Shown here: positions 34,743 through 42,361 of the stretch, in pieces | Layout: every line of letters begins with the position of its first letter | Position numbering within the stretch: position 1 is the stretch's first letter | DNA from: Bacteroidales bacterium | GTDB taxonomy: Bacteria; Bacteroidota; Bacteroidia; Bacteroidales; F082 | Direction: 5' to 3' | Length of the DNA stretch: 64,000 nt | Assembly: GCA_017537965.1 (NCBI GenBank) | Contig: JAFYJV010000012.1 | Coordinates: 27,195 to 91,194, forward strand | Notes under the pieces: generated by a model | Told to the model about the DNA's origin: nothing | Database searches by the model: none | The model's input: the letters and a program-made list of their open reading frames with translations, nothing else | Program-made: the position numbers and the translations under genes

Positions 34743-35267
34743 ATGGAAAAGGAAAATGAATTCTTGATCCCTGTCAGCGGTCTCGCCCTGGGTGTCCACG
34801 ACTTCAAGTTCGACATCGAGGATGACTTCTTTGCCGACTTGGACTATTCCGAGGTGAAGCATGGGGCGGTGACGGTGGATCTTGAAGTGGAAAGGGAGGA
34901 GTTGATGATGACGCTGAACTTCCACATCGAAGGCAAGGTTGAGGTTCCATGCGACCGCTGCGCCGACGAGTTCTTCATCCCGATCCAGAGCGAGCAGGTG
35001 TTTTACATCAAGCTCGGTGCCGAGGAAGTCGAGGAATCAGACGACGTGGTTGTGGTGCCTGCTGAGGAGCACGCCTACGACATCCGTTCTTTGGTTTATG
35101 AATACATCATCCTGTCAATACCGATCCATCGGGTTCATCCCGAAGGTGAATGCAATCCGCAAGTGCTGGCACTTCTTTCGCATGGAGAGGAGCTCTCGGA
35201 AGAGAAGGAAGTCGAAACGGATCCACGGTGGGCGGCTTTGAAGGATGTCAAGATTGAAGATAATTAA
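34743..35267 (+). CDS. DUF177 (YceD-like) protein
   Basis: Cytosolic protein of 174 residues from the start chosen (MEKENEFLIPVSGLALGVHD), which follows the promoter; an in-frame ATG at 34713 lies within the -7 box and is rejected. The conserved FDIEDDFF and the CDRCADEF segment (one CxxC near residue 69) match the YceD family, which in many bacteria is encoded directly before the gene for ribosomal protein L32 and has been linked to 23S rRNA or ribosome maturation. The rpmF gene follows after 34 bp. Often two CxxC pairs are present; only one is seen here. Confidence 0.88.
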   Translation: MEKENEFLIPVSGLALGVHDFKFDIEDDFFADLDYSEVKHGAVTVDLEVEREELMMTLNFHIEGKVEVPCDRCADEFFIPIQSEQVFYIKLGAEEVEESDDVVVVPAEEHAYDIRSLVYEYIILSIPIHRVHPEGECNPQVLALLSHGEELSEEKEVETDPRWAALKDVKIEDN

Positions 35268-35301
35268 ACAAACGGTATTAACATTTTAAAATAAAAGTAA
35301 A

Positions 35302-35487
35302 ATGGCACATCCTAAACGCAGACAGTCTCACACCAGAGGCGCAAAGAGAAGAACTCATTACAAGGCTGAAGTACCTACCATCGCGGTTTGCCCCGTGACC
35401 GGCACCATGCACGTCTATCACAGAGCATATTATGTTGACGGCGACCTTTATTACAAAGGAAAGCTCGTCATGGCCGCCAAGCAATAA
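35302..35487 (+). CDS. rpmF: 50S ribosomal protein L32
   Basis: 61 residues, small basic 50S subunit protein. The start MAHPKRRQSHTRGAKRRTHY is the classic bL32 N-terminus. The second part is less typical but has CPVTGTMHVYHRAYYVDG. Coupled to DUF177 upstream. Downstream is a strong terminator, so no fatty-acid gene (plsX or fabH) follows as it does in many bacteria. Confidence 0.98.
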   Translation: MAHPKRRQSHTRGAKRRTHYKAEVPTIAVCPVTGTMHVYHRAYYVDGDLYYKGKLVMAAKQ

Positions 35488-35519
35488 CGGATTTTTTTCA
35501 TAATCTTTATATTGTTTTT

Positions 35520-35550
35520 CCCCACCAGATTCGTCTGGTGGGGTTTTTTT
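35520..35550 (+). terminator. rpmF terminator
   Basis: A 10-bp perfect stem CCCCACCAGA/TCTGGTGGGG with a TTCG tetraloop followed by TTTTTTT: a strong rho-independent terminator, 33 bp after the rpmF stop. Confidence 0.92.
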
Positions 35551-35553
35551 GTG

Positions 35554-35588
35554 CCCTCACCCCCGGCCCCTCTCCCCAGGGAGAGGGG
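35554..35588. repeat. GC-rich CCCTCACCCCC repeat, short form
   Basis: CCCTCACCCCCGGCCCCTCT, CCCCAGGGAGAGGGG: shares the arms of the 54-bp element at 58157-58210 but lacks its outer right arm (GGGGGTGAGGG). Lies between the rpmF terminator and the PHP gene 3' end. Confidence 0.65.
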
Positions 35589-35595
35589 AGGACAA

Positions 35596-36393
35596 CTAAC
35601 GCCTGCTGGCAGCTATCGCTTTCTCAGCGGAATCAAACTCCAATGTCAGCTCACTATAATGATGCGCATCGGAGGAAATGATCATCGGGACTCCCATCTT
35701 GTGGGCTTCTGTCATCAACCACGGCGAAGGATAAAACCCGTTATAGCGCTTCTTGTAAATCCCTCGGGTGTTGATCTCCATGATCAATCCCTTCTGATGG
35801 ATGAGGTCGAGTGTTTCCATGGCCAACTCGCGGTACCACGGCTCATCCTCATGGAAATACCGGTCGCGGTTGTGCATCTTGATCTTGTCGAAATGCGCGA
35901 TGATGTCGAATTCCTCACGCTCAATCATCTCGTTGGTCTGCTCAAAGAAACGTTTTACGCCTTTTCGGATGTCGCCGCCAAAGAGCTTTTGCAGGCCTTC
36001 GTCGTAGATCTCCCATTTCGGTCCGTCGATAAACCAAAGCTCCTCGGGGTTGGCCGACTTACCTACCAGATGCACGCCGCCGATGAGGTAATCCAGACGG
36101 TATTTCTCTTTGGTTTTGGCAAAAGGCTCCGTAACGCCGGTAATGTAATCTGTTTCCAAGCCGCATAGGATCTCTATCTTGTCCTTGAATTCCTCTTTCA
36201 ACGCGGCGATTTCCGCCACATAATCGGGCATTTTTTCTGCTTTCACGGCAAAGGTGGTCTCGAATGGCAAGGGGCCGTGCTCGGAAAAGCCTAGTTTAGT
36301 CAATCCTTGACGGACAGCTTCTTCCACCATCTCTCTTGGGGTGGATTTGCCGTCACTGTAGATGCTGTGGGTATGGATGTTGAAAGGTTGCAT
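35596..36393 (-). CDS. PHP-domain histidinol-phosphatase-like protein
   Basis: 265 residues from the chosen start (MQPFNIHTHSIYSDGK). Metal-binding motifs of the PHP fold: HTHSIYSDGK near residue 6, GFSEHGPLP near 36, CGLETDYI near 79 and DIIAHFDKIKMHNRD near 161, consistent with HisJ/HisK-type phosphatases that act on L-histidinol phosphate or a related substrate. A longer in-frame start (36444) was rejected because TATCTTTA, a near -7 box, lies between it and this one. The substrate cannot be confirmed here; no other his genes are nearby. Confidence 0.85.
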   Translation of the reverse strand: MQPFNIHTHSIYSDGKSTPREMVEEAVRQGLTKLGFSEHGPLPFETTFAVKAEKMPDYVAEIAALKEEFKDKIEILCGLETDYITGVTEPFAKTKEKYRLDYLIGGVHLVGKSANPEELWFIDGPKWEIYDEGLQKLFGGDIRKGVKRFFEQTNEMIEREEFDIIAHFDKIKMHNRDRYFHEDEPWYRELAMETLDLIHQKGLIMEINTRGIYKKRYNGFYPSPWLMTEAHKMGVPMIISSDAHHYSELTLEFDSAEKAIAASRR

Positions 36394-36411
36394 TACGTAA
36401 AAATAATTATG

Positions 36412-36419
36412 TAAAGATA
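36412..36419 (-). promoter_or_regulatory. candidate -7 box of the PHP gene
   Basis: Minus strand TATCTTTA (one mismatch to TAnnTTTG), 18 bp before the ATG at 36393. It decides the start codon of the PHP gene. Confidence 0.4.
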
Positions 36420-36467
36420 ATAAATTTTTTCGGTATAAAAACATGTTTCATCAAAAAATTCCCTTGT

Positions 36468-36482
36468 GGTGGATTTGCCGTC
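36468..36482. repeat. 15-bp intergenic copy of a PHP gene segment
   Basis: GGTGGATTTGCCGTC occurs here and inside the PHP gene at 36340-36354; the match extends leftward with two mismatches. It lies in the 236-bp gap between the PHP gene and hicA, which otherwise holds the two promoters and AT-rich sequence. Confidence 0.5.
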
Positions 36483-36586
36483 GGAATGATTTTTCTTTTG
36501 ATAGTATAATTATGTGTAAATTATTTCTAATTTTGCATATAATTGGAGTTCGGTAAAAAATATACTGAGAAAAAGTCTAAAACCAT

Positions 36587-36615
36587 GTTGTATGATAGAT
36601 TTTTTTCTATCTTTG
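36587..36615 (+). promoter_or_regulatory. hicAB promoter with a possible HicB operator
   Basis: GTTG at 36587-36590, 17 bp, then TATCTTTG at 36608-36615, 14 bp before the hicA ATG. GATAGA (36594-36599) and TCTATC (36606-36611) form an inverted repeat that overlaps the -7 box, a fit for an autorepressor site. Binding is inference. Confidence 0.45.
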
Positions 36616-36629
36616 CGGAGTGAAACGAG

Positions 36630-36815
36630 ATGAAATACTCGGAAATCGAAAGAATACTTAGAAAAGCGGGATGTTACTTAATCCGAGAGGGAGACCATCC
36701 ACTTTGGTTTAGTCCAAAGACGGGGAAAGTTTTCCCGCTTAGTCATCACAAGTCAGAGGAAGCAAAAATTGGGACTTTGAAGTCTATCAGTAAAATGTCA
36801 GGAGTGAAACTATAA
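36630..36815 (+). CDS. hicA: type II toxin HicA
   Basis: 61-residue mRNA interferase-like toxin with the double-stranded-RNA-binding-like HicA fold. The catalytic His motif is GDH in REGDHPLWFSPKTGK (His23), and the C-terminus GTLKSISKMSGV is typical. Its own promoter with an inverted repeat lies just upstream. HicB follows after 11 bp. Size and motif fit canonical HicA; the order toxin-antitoxin is usual for HicAB. AT-rich compared with neighbours, suggesting acquisition by transfer. Confidence 0.9.
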   Translation: MKYSEIERILRKAGCYLIREGDHPLWFSPKTGKVFPLSHHKSEEAKIGTLKSISKMSGVKL

Positions 36816-36826
36816 AGTTAGAAAAA

Positions 36827-37237
36827 ATGAAAACAACAGCATTTATTGAGATTGGAAAAGATATGACCTACGACATCCATAGTACGGATGATCGTTTGGA
36901 TTTTATGGTTCTTGGTCAGGGGAAAACCATCACCGAAGCCAAAAAGGATTTTTATAGGTGTCTTGAGGAAATCAAAGAATTATACATTGAAGAAGGAAAA
37001 CCGTTTGACTTTGACGATTTGACTTTTCAATTCAAATACGACATTGCTTCCTTCTTGAAATACTCTCCGTTCACGCTTACTTGGCTTTCTTATGTCACTG
37101 GCATTAATAAAAAACAATTAAGCCATTATTCCACAGGAGTAAGACATCCAAGCAAACCAACATTGGAAAAAATCCAAGATGCCGTCATCACCTTTGCCAA
37201 GGATTACGAACAGGTATCGTTTGTGGAATTGGGATAG
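36827..37237 (+). CDS. hicB: HicB family antitoxin with C-terminal helix-turn-helix
   Basis: 136 residues. N-terminal partial RNase-H-like HicB domain (about 1-65), with a degraded pattern (MTYDIHSTDDRLDFMVLGQG, TITEAKKDF), and a C-terminal Xre-like helix-turn-helix (about 88-120, YVTGINKKQLSHYSTGVRHPS). It should bind HicA and repress the operon. The next gene converges on it, 8 bp away. The N-terminal domain differs from the textbook HicB, but position and helix-turn-helix support the call. Confidence 0.85.
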   Translation: MKTTAFIEIGKDMTYDIHSTDDRLDFMVLGQGKTITEAKKDFYRCLEEIKELYIEEGKPFDFDDLTFQFKYDIASFLKYSPFTLTWLSYVTGINKKQLSHYSTGVRHPSKPTLEKIQDAVITFAKDYEQVSFVELG

Positions 37238-37245
37238 CGTGTTGA

Positions 37246-37779
37246 TTATTTCCCCCAACGCCAGCCGAAAGAATAGGACACCAAGTAACCCACTTCTCCG
37301 TACATGCTGGTAAAACCAATCAATGATATGCGAAACCACCTGCCCACATCCAATCCAATGCCAAGTTGCGCCAAGGCGGAGGCTTTATTAACGTTATAGG
37401 TTCCCCACATGTCAACTTGTAGGCTTGGGGCAATTCCGCTGCGCAAGAACCAGGAGGAGTATTTTTTAGAAGTTAAGGCATAGTCAACGTAACCTAAAAG
37501 ATAAAGGTACAGTGAACCAAAATATTCGGTGGGGATATCTCCATTCCAAAACGTTTCTGCCGGATTACCCAAAAGGCCATAGGAAACTCCCCATCTCCAT
37601 CTTGACTCAGCAATCCTTTGACAATACCCTCTCTCCAAATTCATCAAAATTTCTTGTTTATTGGAAGTGCCCATTCCAAAACTCATAACATTGATCTCTC
37701 GCTTATATTTGAAAGCGGGTTGCGCCGAGATTTCAATGGCGGCGAAAAGTAGGAAGGCTATGGCGAGAAACTTTTTCAT
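37246..37779 (-). CDS. exported hypothetical protein, outer-membrane-barrel-like
   Basis: 177 residues with a signal peptide (MKKFLAIAFLLFAAIEISAQ). The mature part has alternating strands rich in Gly/Tyr/Trp (SRWRWGVSYGLLGN, FGSLYLYLLGYVDYAL, VGYLVSYSFGWRWG), as in small beta-barrels. Not a recognised family. Last gene of an operon led by the TPR regulator at 40963; its stop faces hicB. Possible role in the envelope. Confidence 0.7.
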   Translation of the reverse strand: MKKFLAIAFLLFAAIEISAQPAFKYKREINVMSFGMGTSNKQEILMNLERGYCQRIAESRWRWGVSYGLLGNPAETFWNGDIPTEYFGSLYLYLLGYVDYALTSKKYSSWFLRSGIAPSLQVDMWGTYNVNKASALAQLGIGLDVGRWFRISLIGFTSMYGEVGYLVSYSFGWRWGK

Positions 37780-37792
37780 GTTTTTATGATAA

Positions 37793-38344
37793 TCAAGGAA
37801 TTCTCGTCAGCGACTTCCCATCGTACTTGGCAGAAATCAAGCCGTATTCCGTATTGTAATGCCATTCATAGAGGAGTTCACCCGTCTGGGAACTGTATAA
37901 GATACCGGAATGGACTTGATTGTAGGTTGTTCCGCCAATGGTGATGGTCTCGGCCGGATTATTGGAGAGGACGCAGTCAATCAACAGATTCCTATCCCAA
38001 AATACAAAGAGTTCTTTGCCGGGAATGATCGTAAAGCTAAGTTTTTCGCTGGTTTGTTCACATTCTAAGTTCACCGAACGGGCATAGCAATAGTTCCGGG
38101 GGATATAGTGCATTTTTTCGTCTCCGTAGGGGCTATAGTACTCACCGTCAAAGAGATGGGTATCATCGAGGATGACAGTATAGGTTAGCGTGTCGCCATT
38201 TTGGTTTAAGAAATCGACGGTTTGCTCCATCTGATAAGGGATGAGAGCGGCTTCCGAGGCGGGAAGAAGTTTATAAATGTCTGGTTCTTCAACGCAAGCG
38301 CTCATTACTAGGAGCGTCATGCAAATAATCATGATCTTTTTCAT
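37793..38344 (-). CDS. lipoprotein of unknown function
   Basis: 183 residues with a lipobox (MKKIMIICMTLLVMSACVEE, Cys17). The mature part is acidic and beta-rich, with HLFDGEYYSPYGDEKMHYIP, IIPGKELFVFWDRNLL and YNTEYGLISAKYDGKSLT. No recognised domain. The start overlaps the end of the gene at 38341 by 4 bp (ATGA type), so they are co-translated. Fourth gene of the TPR regulator operon. Confidence 0.7.
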   Translation of the reverse strand: MKKIMIICMTLLVMSACVEEPDIYKLLPASEAALIPYQMEQTVDFLNQNGDTLTYTVILDDTHLFDGEYYSPYGDEKMHYIPRNYCYARSVNLECEQTSEKLSFTIIPGKELFVFWDRNLLIDCVLSNNPAETITIGGTTYNQVHSGILYSSQTGELLYEWHYNTEYGLISAKYDGKSLTRIP

Positions 38345-38967
38345 TGTTCCTTGTCTTTAAGTCCATACCTAACTCCAATGCTGAAGCATCCTTCCATGCC
38401 GATGCCGTATTGGGCAAATCCTGCCCAGCGCTTGTTGCCAACCTCAATGCCGATGGGTGTAAATTGATAGGCAAAGCAACAGTGGCTGTCGGGAAGAATG
38501 ATCTCGTATTCGTAATACGGGTTTTGAGAGATGGTTCCCTCAAGTAGGTCGGTATCTAGCCGGTAATCCCAGAAACTGACTCCTATGGCCAGTTTGCTGT
38601 ATAGGACAACATGCTTGGTGTTGAACCAGTTGGTTTTGAGATGCCCCATCAAGCTGTGGCTCGATTCGCCCAAACGGCAGATGGGGAAGCCGTTGTCGTA
38701 GTAAGTAAGCTGTCGTGGGTCGAAGCAATACGTGGCTCCCACGCCGACGACCTTGGTGAGGCGGCGTGTGTAGGTGGCGTAGAATGCACCAAGTCGGTCC
38801 ATGTCGTAGCCGAAATGTAACCACCCCCATGGTCTAAAGCTGCTGGCTGGAAAAAAGCCATAGCCGATACTGAACTCGTTTTTGTTGCTTCGCACGGTGT
38901 CGCGTTGCGCGAAGACAGGCAACGTCAAGGCCATGACCAAACCGAGAAGAATCAATTTGTTTTTCAT
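38341..38967 (-). CDS. exported hypothetical protein, outer-membrane-barrel-like
   Basis: 208 residues with a signal peptide (MKNKLILLGLVMALTLPVFAQ). Aromatic-rich strands such as NEFSIGYGFFPASSFRPWG, WLHFGYDMDRLGAFYATYTR and WAGFAQYGIGMEGCFSIGVR end in GLKD, similar to small porin-like barrels. Not recognised. Sits between two lipoproteins in the operon; 3 bp from the DUF3244-like lipoprotein. Confidence 0.7.
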   Translation of the reverse strand: MKNKLILLGLVMALTLPVFAQRDTVRSNKNEFSIGYGFFPASSFRPWGWLHFGYDMDRLGAFYATYTRRLTKVVGVGATYCFDPRQLTYYDNGFPICRLGESSHSLMGHLKTNWFNTKHVVLYSKLAIGVSFWDYRLDTDLLEGTISQNPYYEYEIILPDSHCCFAYQFTPIGIEVGNKRWAGFAQYGIGMEGCFSIGVRYGLKDKEQ

Positions 38968-38970
38968 AAT

Positions 38971-39411
38971 TTATTGTTTTTTTAAAGTATTACTCTTGTC
39001 GCGTTCATGAACTACAATCCTATAGTTGTTAAACCAGCCATCGGCCTCGTCGGTGCCGTTGCTGATGACCAAATGGTAACGGCCTAGCGGCTGGTCTCCC
39101 ATGTAAAAGCGTGTTGCGGCCTCGGGATGGGTATCCATAGTATCGGAGAATAGGATTTCGTCTTGTTGGTCGCTGATGCTTACCACGCATTCACCCATGT
39201 AATCATGGAAATACACATAGACGGTCTTTCCCCAATAGCCTGCCTCGATGTTGGGATTTTTCATGTCGCCGTTGCTCAGCGAGCCTTTGATGTCGATTTT
39301 GTTCTTGTCGTCGATGAACGAAGGGTCAAAAGGTTCTTTGGTACAGGAAAGAACCATGGACATCAAGGTGGCAACGACGATGAGGTGAATGGTTAAAGAT
39401 TTGTATTTCAT
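38971..39411 (-). CDS. DUF3244-like lipoprotein
   Basis: 146 residues from the chosen start (MKYKSLTIHLIVVATL), lipobox LSC (Cys23). The mature part reads IDIKGSLSNGDMKNPNIEAG, TVYVYFHDYMGECVVSISD and PLGRYHLVISNG, which follows the DUF3244 pattern (an immunoglobulin-like fold found in Bacteroidota). The start lies 4 bp after the regulator stop; an earlier in-frame ATG at 39423 would overlap the regulator. Second gene in the operon after the TPR regulator. Confidence 0.75.
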   Translation of the reverse strand: MKYKSLTIHLIVVATLMSMVLSCTKEPFDPSFIDDKNKIDIKGSLSNGDMKNPNIEAGYWGKTVYVYFHDYMGECVVSISDQQDEILFSDTMDTHPEAATRFYMGDQPLGRYHLVISNGTDEADGWFNNYRIVVHERDKSNTLKKQ

Positions 39412-39415
39412 AATA

Positions 39416-40963
39416 TTATGCATTTTCTTTCATTTTATTATTGAGACTAGCACGAATCTTGTCAATGTTATAGACGCTACACCCGAGCACATCGGCATAC
39501 TCCTGCCGCGAGAGCTTGAAGTGGGAGAGGAGGCAATAGCGGAACTCGGAATCGTTCAAGTCGGGGTAGTTTTGCTTGATGGAGTCGATAAAGCCGGGAT
39601 GGACGCCCTCGAAGGCTTGTTCGAAACTTGCCCAATGGTCTTCGCCTTCAAACAAGGCTTTCTCCAAATCCTTGAAGCTCATCGTGTTGTTGCGGTCATG
39701 CGAATAGACCTCAAAACAACGGATGATATGGCATTTTTGCAAGTACTCGTCTTTCAGCTTGTCGTCGGTTTGCTGTTGGAGGGCATCAAGTTGGGTTTTG
39801 AGGGCGCTCTGTTCCTGCAGTTGTTGGGCATTGCGCTTTTTCAGTTCCAACAGATTCGCATTGATGTCGGCTTCAATCTTTTTCTTTTTTAAAGCATTGA
39901 GAATCAATATAGTCATGATGACTAAAGCGGCGATTAAAACGACAGTGAGCAAAATGATCAGTCTTTGCCTTGAGAGCATCTGGCGGTTGTGTTGGTTGGC
40001 CTGTGCCTCGAAGTCGTATTTCTTCTGGATTTCCAAGACGGAACTTTGGGTTTGGTCGGAGAGGATGTCGAGTGCAACCTGTTCGTGCTGCTTCTCCAGC
40101 TCGAAGGCGGTGGCATAGTCGCCATGGTTCAGCGCATCCTTGATGAGGAAGCCACACACGGCGGCCATGGTCTCGGGCTTGCATTCCACCGTTTCTATTG
40201 CATTGAGCATTTGTGATTTATAGTATTCCAACGAGTCGCGCTCGTCCAAGGCTAAATATACTTTAGCCAAGTTGAGTAGGGCGATGGGACGGCGTTTCTC
40301 ATCCATCAAAGGAAGAGTTTTCCGAAGGCAATCCAACGCGGCATCGTTCTTGTCAAGTAGCTGGTAGGCAACGGAATAGTTGTTCCAGACAGAGGCTTCG
40401 GTGATGTTGTCTTCGGAGGCTTGGGCAAGTTTCAAGGCTTTTTCGAGATAGACAAAGGCGCTGTCATATTTATCGATGACGATGTTCATCATGGCCACGG
40501 CGTTGAGGCATTTGGCCTTGCGGGAGAGGCTGTCGCCCCAAAGCTCCGCAGCGGCTTGGTAGTTGGCGATAGCGTCTTCCTCGTGGCCGCTGGCGTTGAG
40601 CAAGTCACCTATGTAATATTGTGCGTAGGCGGCGCTGACTGAATCGCCCGCCATCCTTCCATAACGGTCAGCTTCTTGGTAGCAGTTCATGGCGGCCTCG
40701 TATTCCTTCTTGGCTTGGCGCACACGGCCGCTGTAGAGGGCGGCGGGGGCGGCATTCTCATAGTCTTTGGTCTTCACGAAATAATCGTACGCCTCAAAGA
40801 TTTCGTCATTTTGGCTGATATCCTCGTCAGCCCGGTATTTGTCGCGCACCTCATTCACCACCGCCGCCATCCGTTCCGTCTTGGCCTTCGAGCGGAAGGT
40901 ACACGACGTAAGCAGGAGTGTCGTTCCCAAGAGCAAACAAAAAATACGTTGTATCATGCTCAA
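39416..40963 (-). CDS. membrane-anchored TPR regulator with C-terminal helix-turn-helix
   Basis: 515 residues. Signal sequence with a lipobox-like LLLTSC near residue 21, TPR helices from about 40 to 310 (KAKCLNAVAMMNIV, ALLNLAKVYLALDERDSLEYY), one membrane helix (about 331-352, LTVVLIAALVIMTILIL), a coiled coil rich in Lys/Gln, then a C-terminal domain with DLNDSEFRYCLLSHFKLSRQ and YADVLGCSVYNIDKIRASL, a helix-turn-helix. Same architecture as the regulator at 17916. An ATG at 40957 is an alternative start. It is followed in the same direction by four small exported proteins with overlaps or gaps under 15 bp, so probably an operon. Confidence 0.85.
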   Translation of the reverse strand: MSMIQRIFCLLLGTTLLLTSCTFRSKAKTERMAAVVNEVRDKYRADEDISQNDEIFEAYDYFVKTKDYENAAPAALYSGRVRQAKKEYEAAMNCYQEADRYGRMAGDSVSAAYAQYYIGDLLNASGHEEDAIANYQAAAELWGDSLSRKAKCLNAVAMMNIVIDKYDSAFVYLEKALKLAQASEDNITEASVWNNYSVAYQLLDKNDAALDCLRKTLPLMDEKRRPIALLNLAKVYLALDERDSLEYYKSQMLNAIETVECKPETMAAVCGFLIKDALNHGDYATAFELEKQHEQVALDILSDQTQSSVLEIQKKYDFEAQANQHNRQMLSRQRLIILLTVVLIAALVIMTILILNALKKKKIEADINANLLELKKRNAQQLQEQSALKTQLDALQQQTDDKLKDEYLQKCHIIRCFEVYSHDRNNTMSFKDLEKALFEGEDHWASFEQAFEGVHPGFIDSIKQNYPDLNDSEFRYCLLSHFKLSRQEYADVLGCSVYNIDKIRASLNNKMKENA

Positions 40964-40974
40964 AATCTTTTCAG

Positions 40975-40982
40975 CAAATATA
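40975..40982 (-). promoter_or_regulatory. candidate -7 box of the TPR regulator operon
   Basis: Minus strand TATATTTG, 11 bp before the ATG at 40963; no clear TTTG upstream. Confidence 0.45.
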
Positions 40983-41085
40983 CAACGTATTTCAATGCTT
41001 TATTATGTCTGTTTGGGCGATTACAAACTATTACAAATTTAAATCATTGATTATCAATAATCTAATTCTTTTCATTACAACATTT

Positions 41086-42327
41086 TCAGTTCTCAGTTTC
41101 CACAATCCTATACACCTTGTCCCCTCGTCTCACCACTTCTTTCACCGGAATGGAACAAACATCTCCCTTCACGGCTCTTGGCACGGGACCGTCATCCAGA
41201 CGGAGCTCGCGGACACCGTCCTCATAGACGCCGGTGGTGGGGCCGATGATCATGATGGGATCGTCCACATTGAGGTCGTGGGTCTCGATACGGATCTCGG
41301 CGACGCTGAGCTTGCTGAAGTAGTTGGTGACTGTGCCGATGAAGAGCTTGGTTTGGGTAGCCTGCGAGCCGTACTGTTTGGACCACTCGAAGGTGCGGCG
41401 GCCCAAATAATAGCCGTCCCAGAAACCGCGATTATAGACGGTTTTCAGCCGTTCCATCCAAGCATCTATCTTGTCTTGGGTGAAGGTGCCTTCCTGGATG
41501 GATTTCACGGCCTCGTGATAGACCTCAACGGTCATCTTGGTGTATTCAGGTGAACGGCCTCGGCCTTCAATCTTCAGCACTTCCACACCGGCATCCAACA
41601 CCCTGTCCAGGAAGGGTAGGGTGCAGAGGTCCTTGGGCGACATGATGTACTCATTGTCAAGCGCCAACTCGTAACCGTCGTCACGTTCCTTCACGTAGTA
41701 GCTACGACGGCAAAGCTGCAGGCAAGCACCACGGTTGGAAGAGGCGTTGAAGATGTCCTGGCTCAGGTTGCATTTGCCCGAAATGGCCATGCACAAGGCG
41801 CCATGGCAGAACACCTCGATGCGTACCAACTCCCCATGCGGGCCACGGATTTGCTGCCGCTCGATCTCCTCGGTGATGTGTTGCACCTGGTCGATGTTGA
41901 GCTCACGCGCCGTCACCATCACATCGGCAAACTGGGAATAGTATTTCACCGCCTCGATATTGGTGATATTGCATTGGGTGGACATGTGGACCTCCACGCC
42001 GATTTGTCGGGCGTATTGGATTACGCTCTGGTCGGAGGCGATGATGGCGGAGATGCCGTTGGCTTTGATGGCATCCAATAGTTGGTGCATCTCATCCATC
42101 TCCTCGTCGTAGATCACCGTGTTGACGGTGACATAGCTCTTCACGCCGTTGGCGGCGCAAGTCTCGGCCAACTGCTTTAAGTCGTCCAAAGTGAAGTTCT
42201 TGGCCGAACGCGATCTCATATTAAGTTTGCCGATGCCGAAATAAACACTTCCGGCACCGGCTTGTATGGCGGCTGAAAGGGCTTCGTACGAGCCCACTGG
42301 AGCCATGATTTCGATGTTCCGTTTCAT
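41086..42327 (-). CDS. U32 family peptidase-like protein (TrhP/RlhA group)
   Basis: Iron-sulfur protein of 413 residues that in studied relatives hydroxylates a nucleotide of tRNA or rRNA rather than degrading proteins. The signature FCHGALCMAISGKCNLSQ near residue 175, with GACLQLCRRSYYV shortly after, carries cysteines of the U32 pattern. Starts MKRNIEIMAPVGSYEALSAA. The length fits a TrhP/YegQ-type rather than the larger RlhA. Substrate not decided. Its -7 box ends 5 bp from the ATG, a sign of a leaderless mRNA. It stands between the T9SS cargo gene at 42362 and the TPR operon. Confidence 0.87.
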   Translation of the reverse strand: MKRNIEIMAPVGSYEALSAAIQAGAGSVYFGIGKLNMRSRSAKNFTLDDLKQLAETCAANGVKSYVTVNTVIYDEEMDEMHQLLDAIKANGISAIIASDQSVIQYARQIGVEVHMSTQCNITNIEAVKYYSQFADVMVTARELNIDQVQHITEEIERQQIRGPHGELVRIEVFCHGALCMAISGKCNLSQDIFNASSNRGACLQLCRRSYYVKERDDGYELALDNEYIMSPKDLCTLPFLDRVLDAGVEVLKIEGRGRSPEYTKMTVEVYHEAVKSIQEGTFTQDKIDAWMERLKTVYNRGFWDGYYLGRRTFEWSKQYGSQATQTKLFIGTVTNYFSKLSVAEIRIETHDLNVDDPIMIIGPTTGVYEDGVRELRLDDGPVPRAVKGDVCSIPVKEVVRRGDKVYRIVETEN

Positions 42328-42332
42328 GGCTG

Positions 42333-42340
42333 CAAAAATA
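42333..42340 (-). promoter_or_regulatory. candidate -7 box of the U32 gene, 5 bp from the ATG
   Basis: Minus strand TATTTTTG, then CAGCC, then ATG at 42327: the same geometry as recG and the TPR regulator at 19742. Confidence 0.5.
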
Positions 42341-42361
42341 CGACTAATTCTGAAAAGCGAC

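Noticed and set aside
40983-41085. Terminator or RNA between the TPR operon and the U32 gene
   Set aside because: AT-rich with short repeats of TTACAAA; no stem with a T-run was found.
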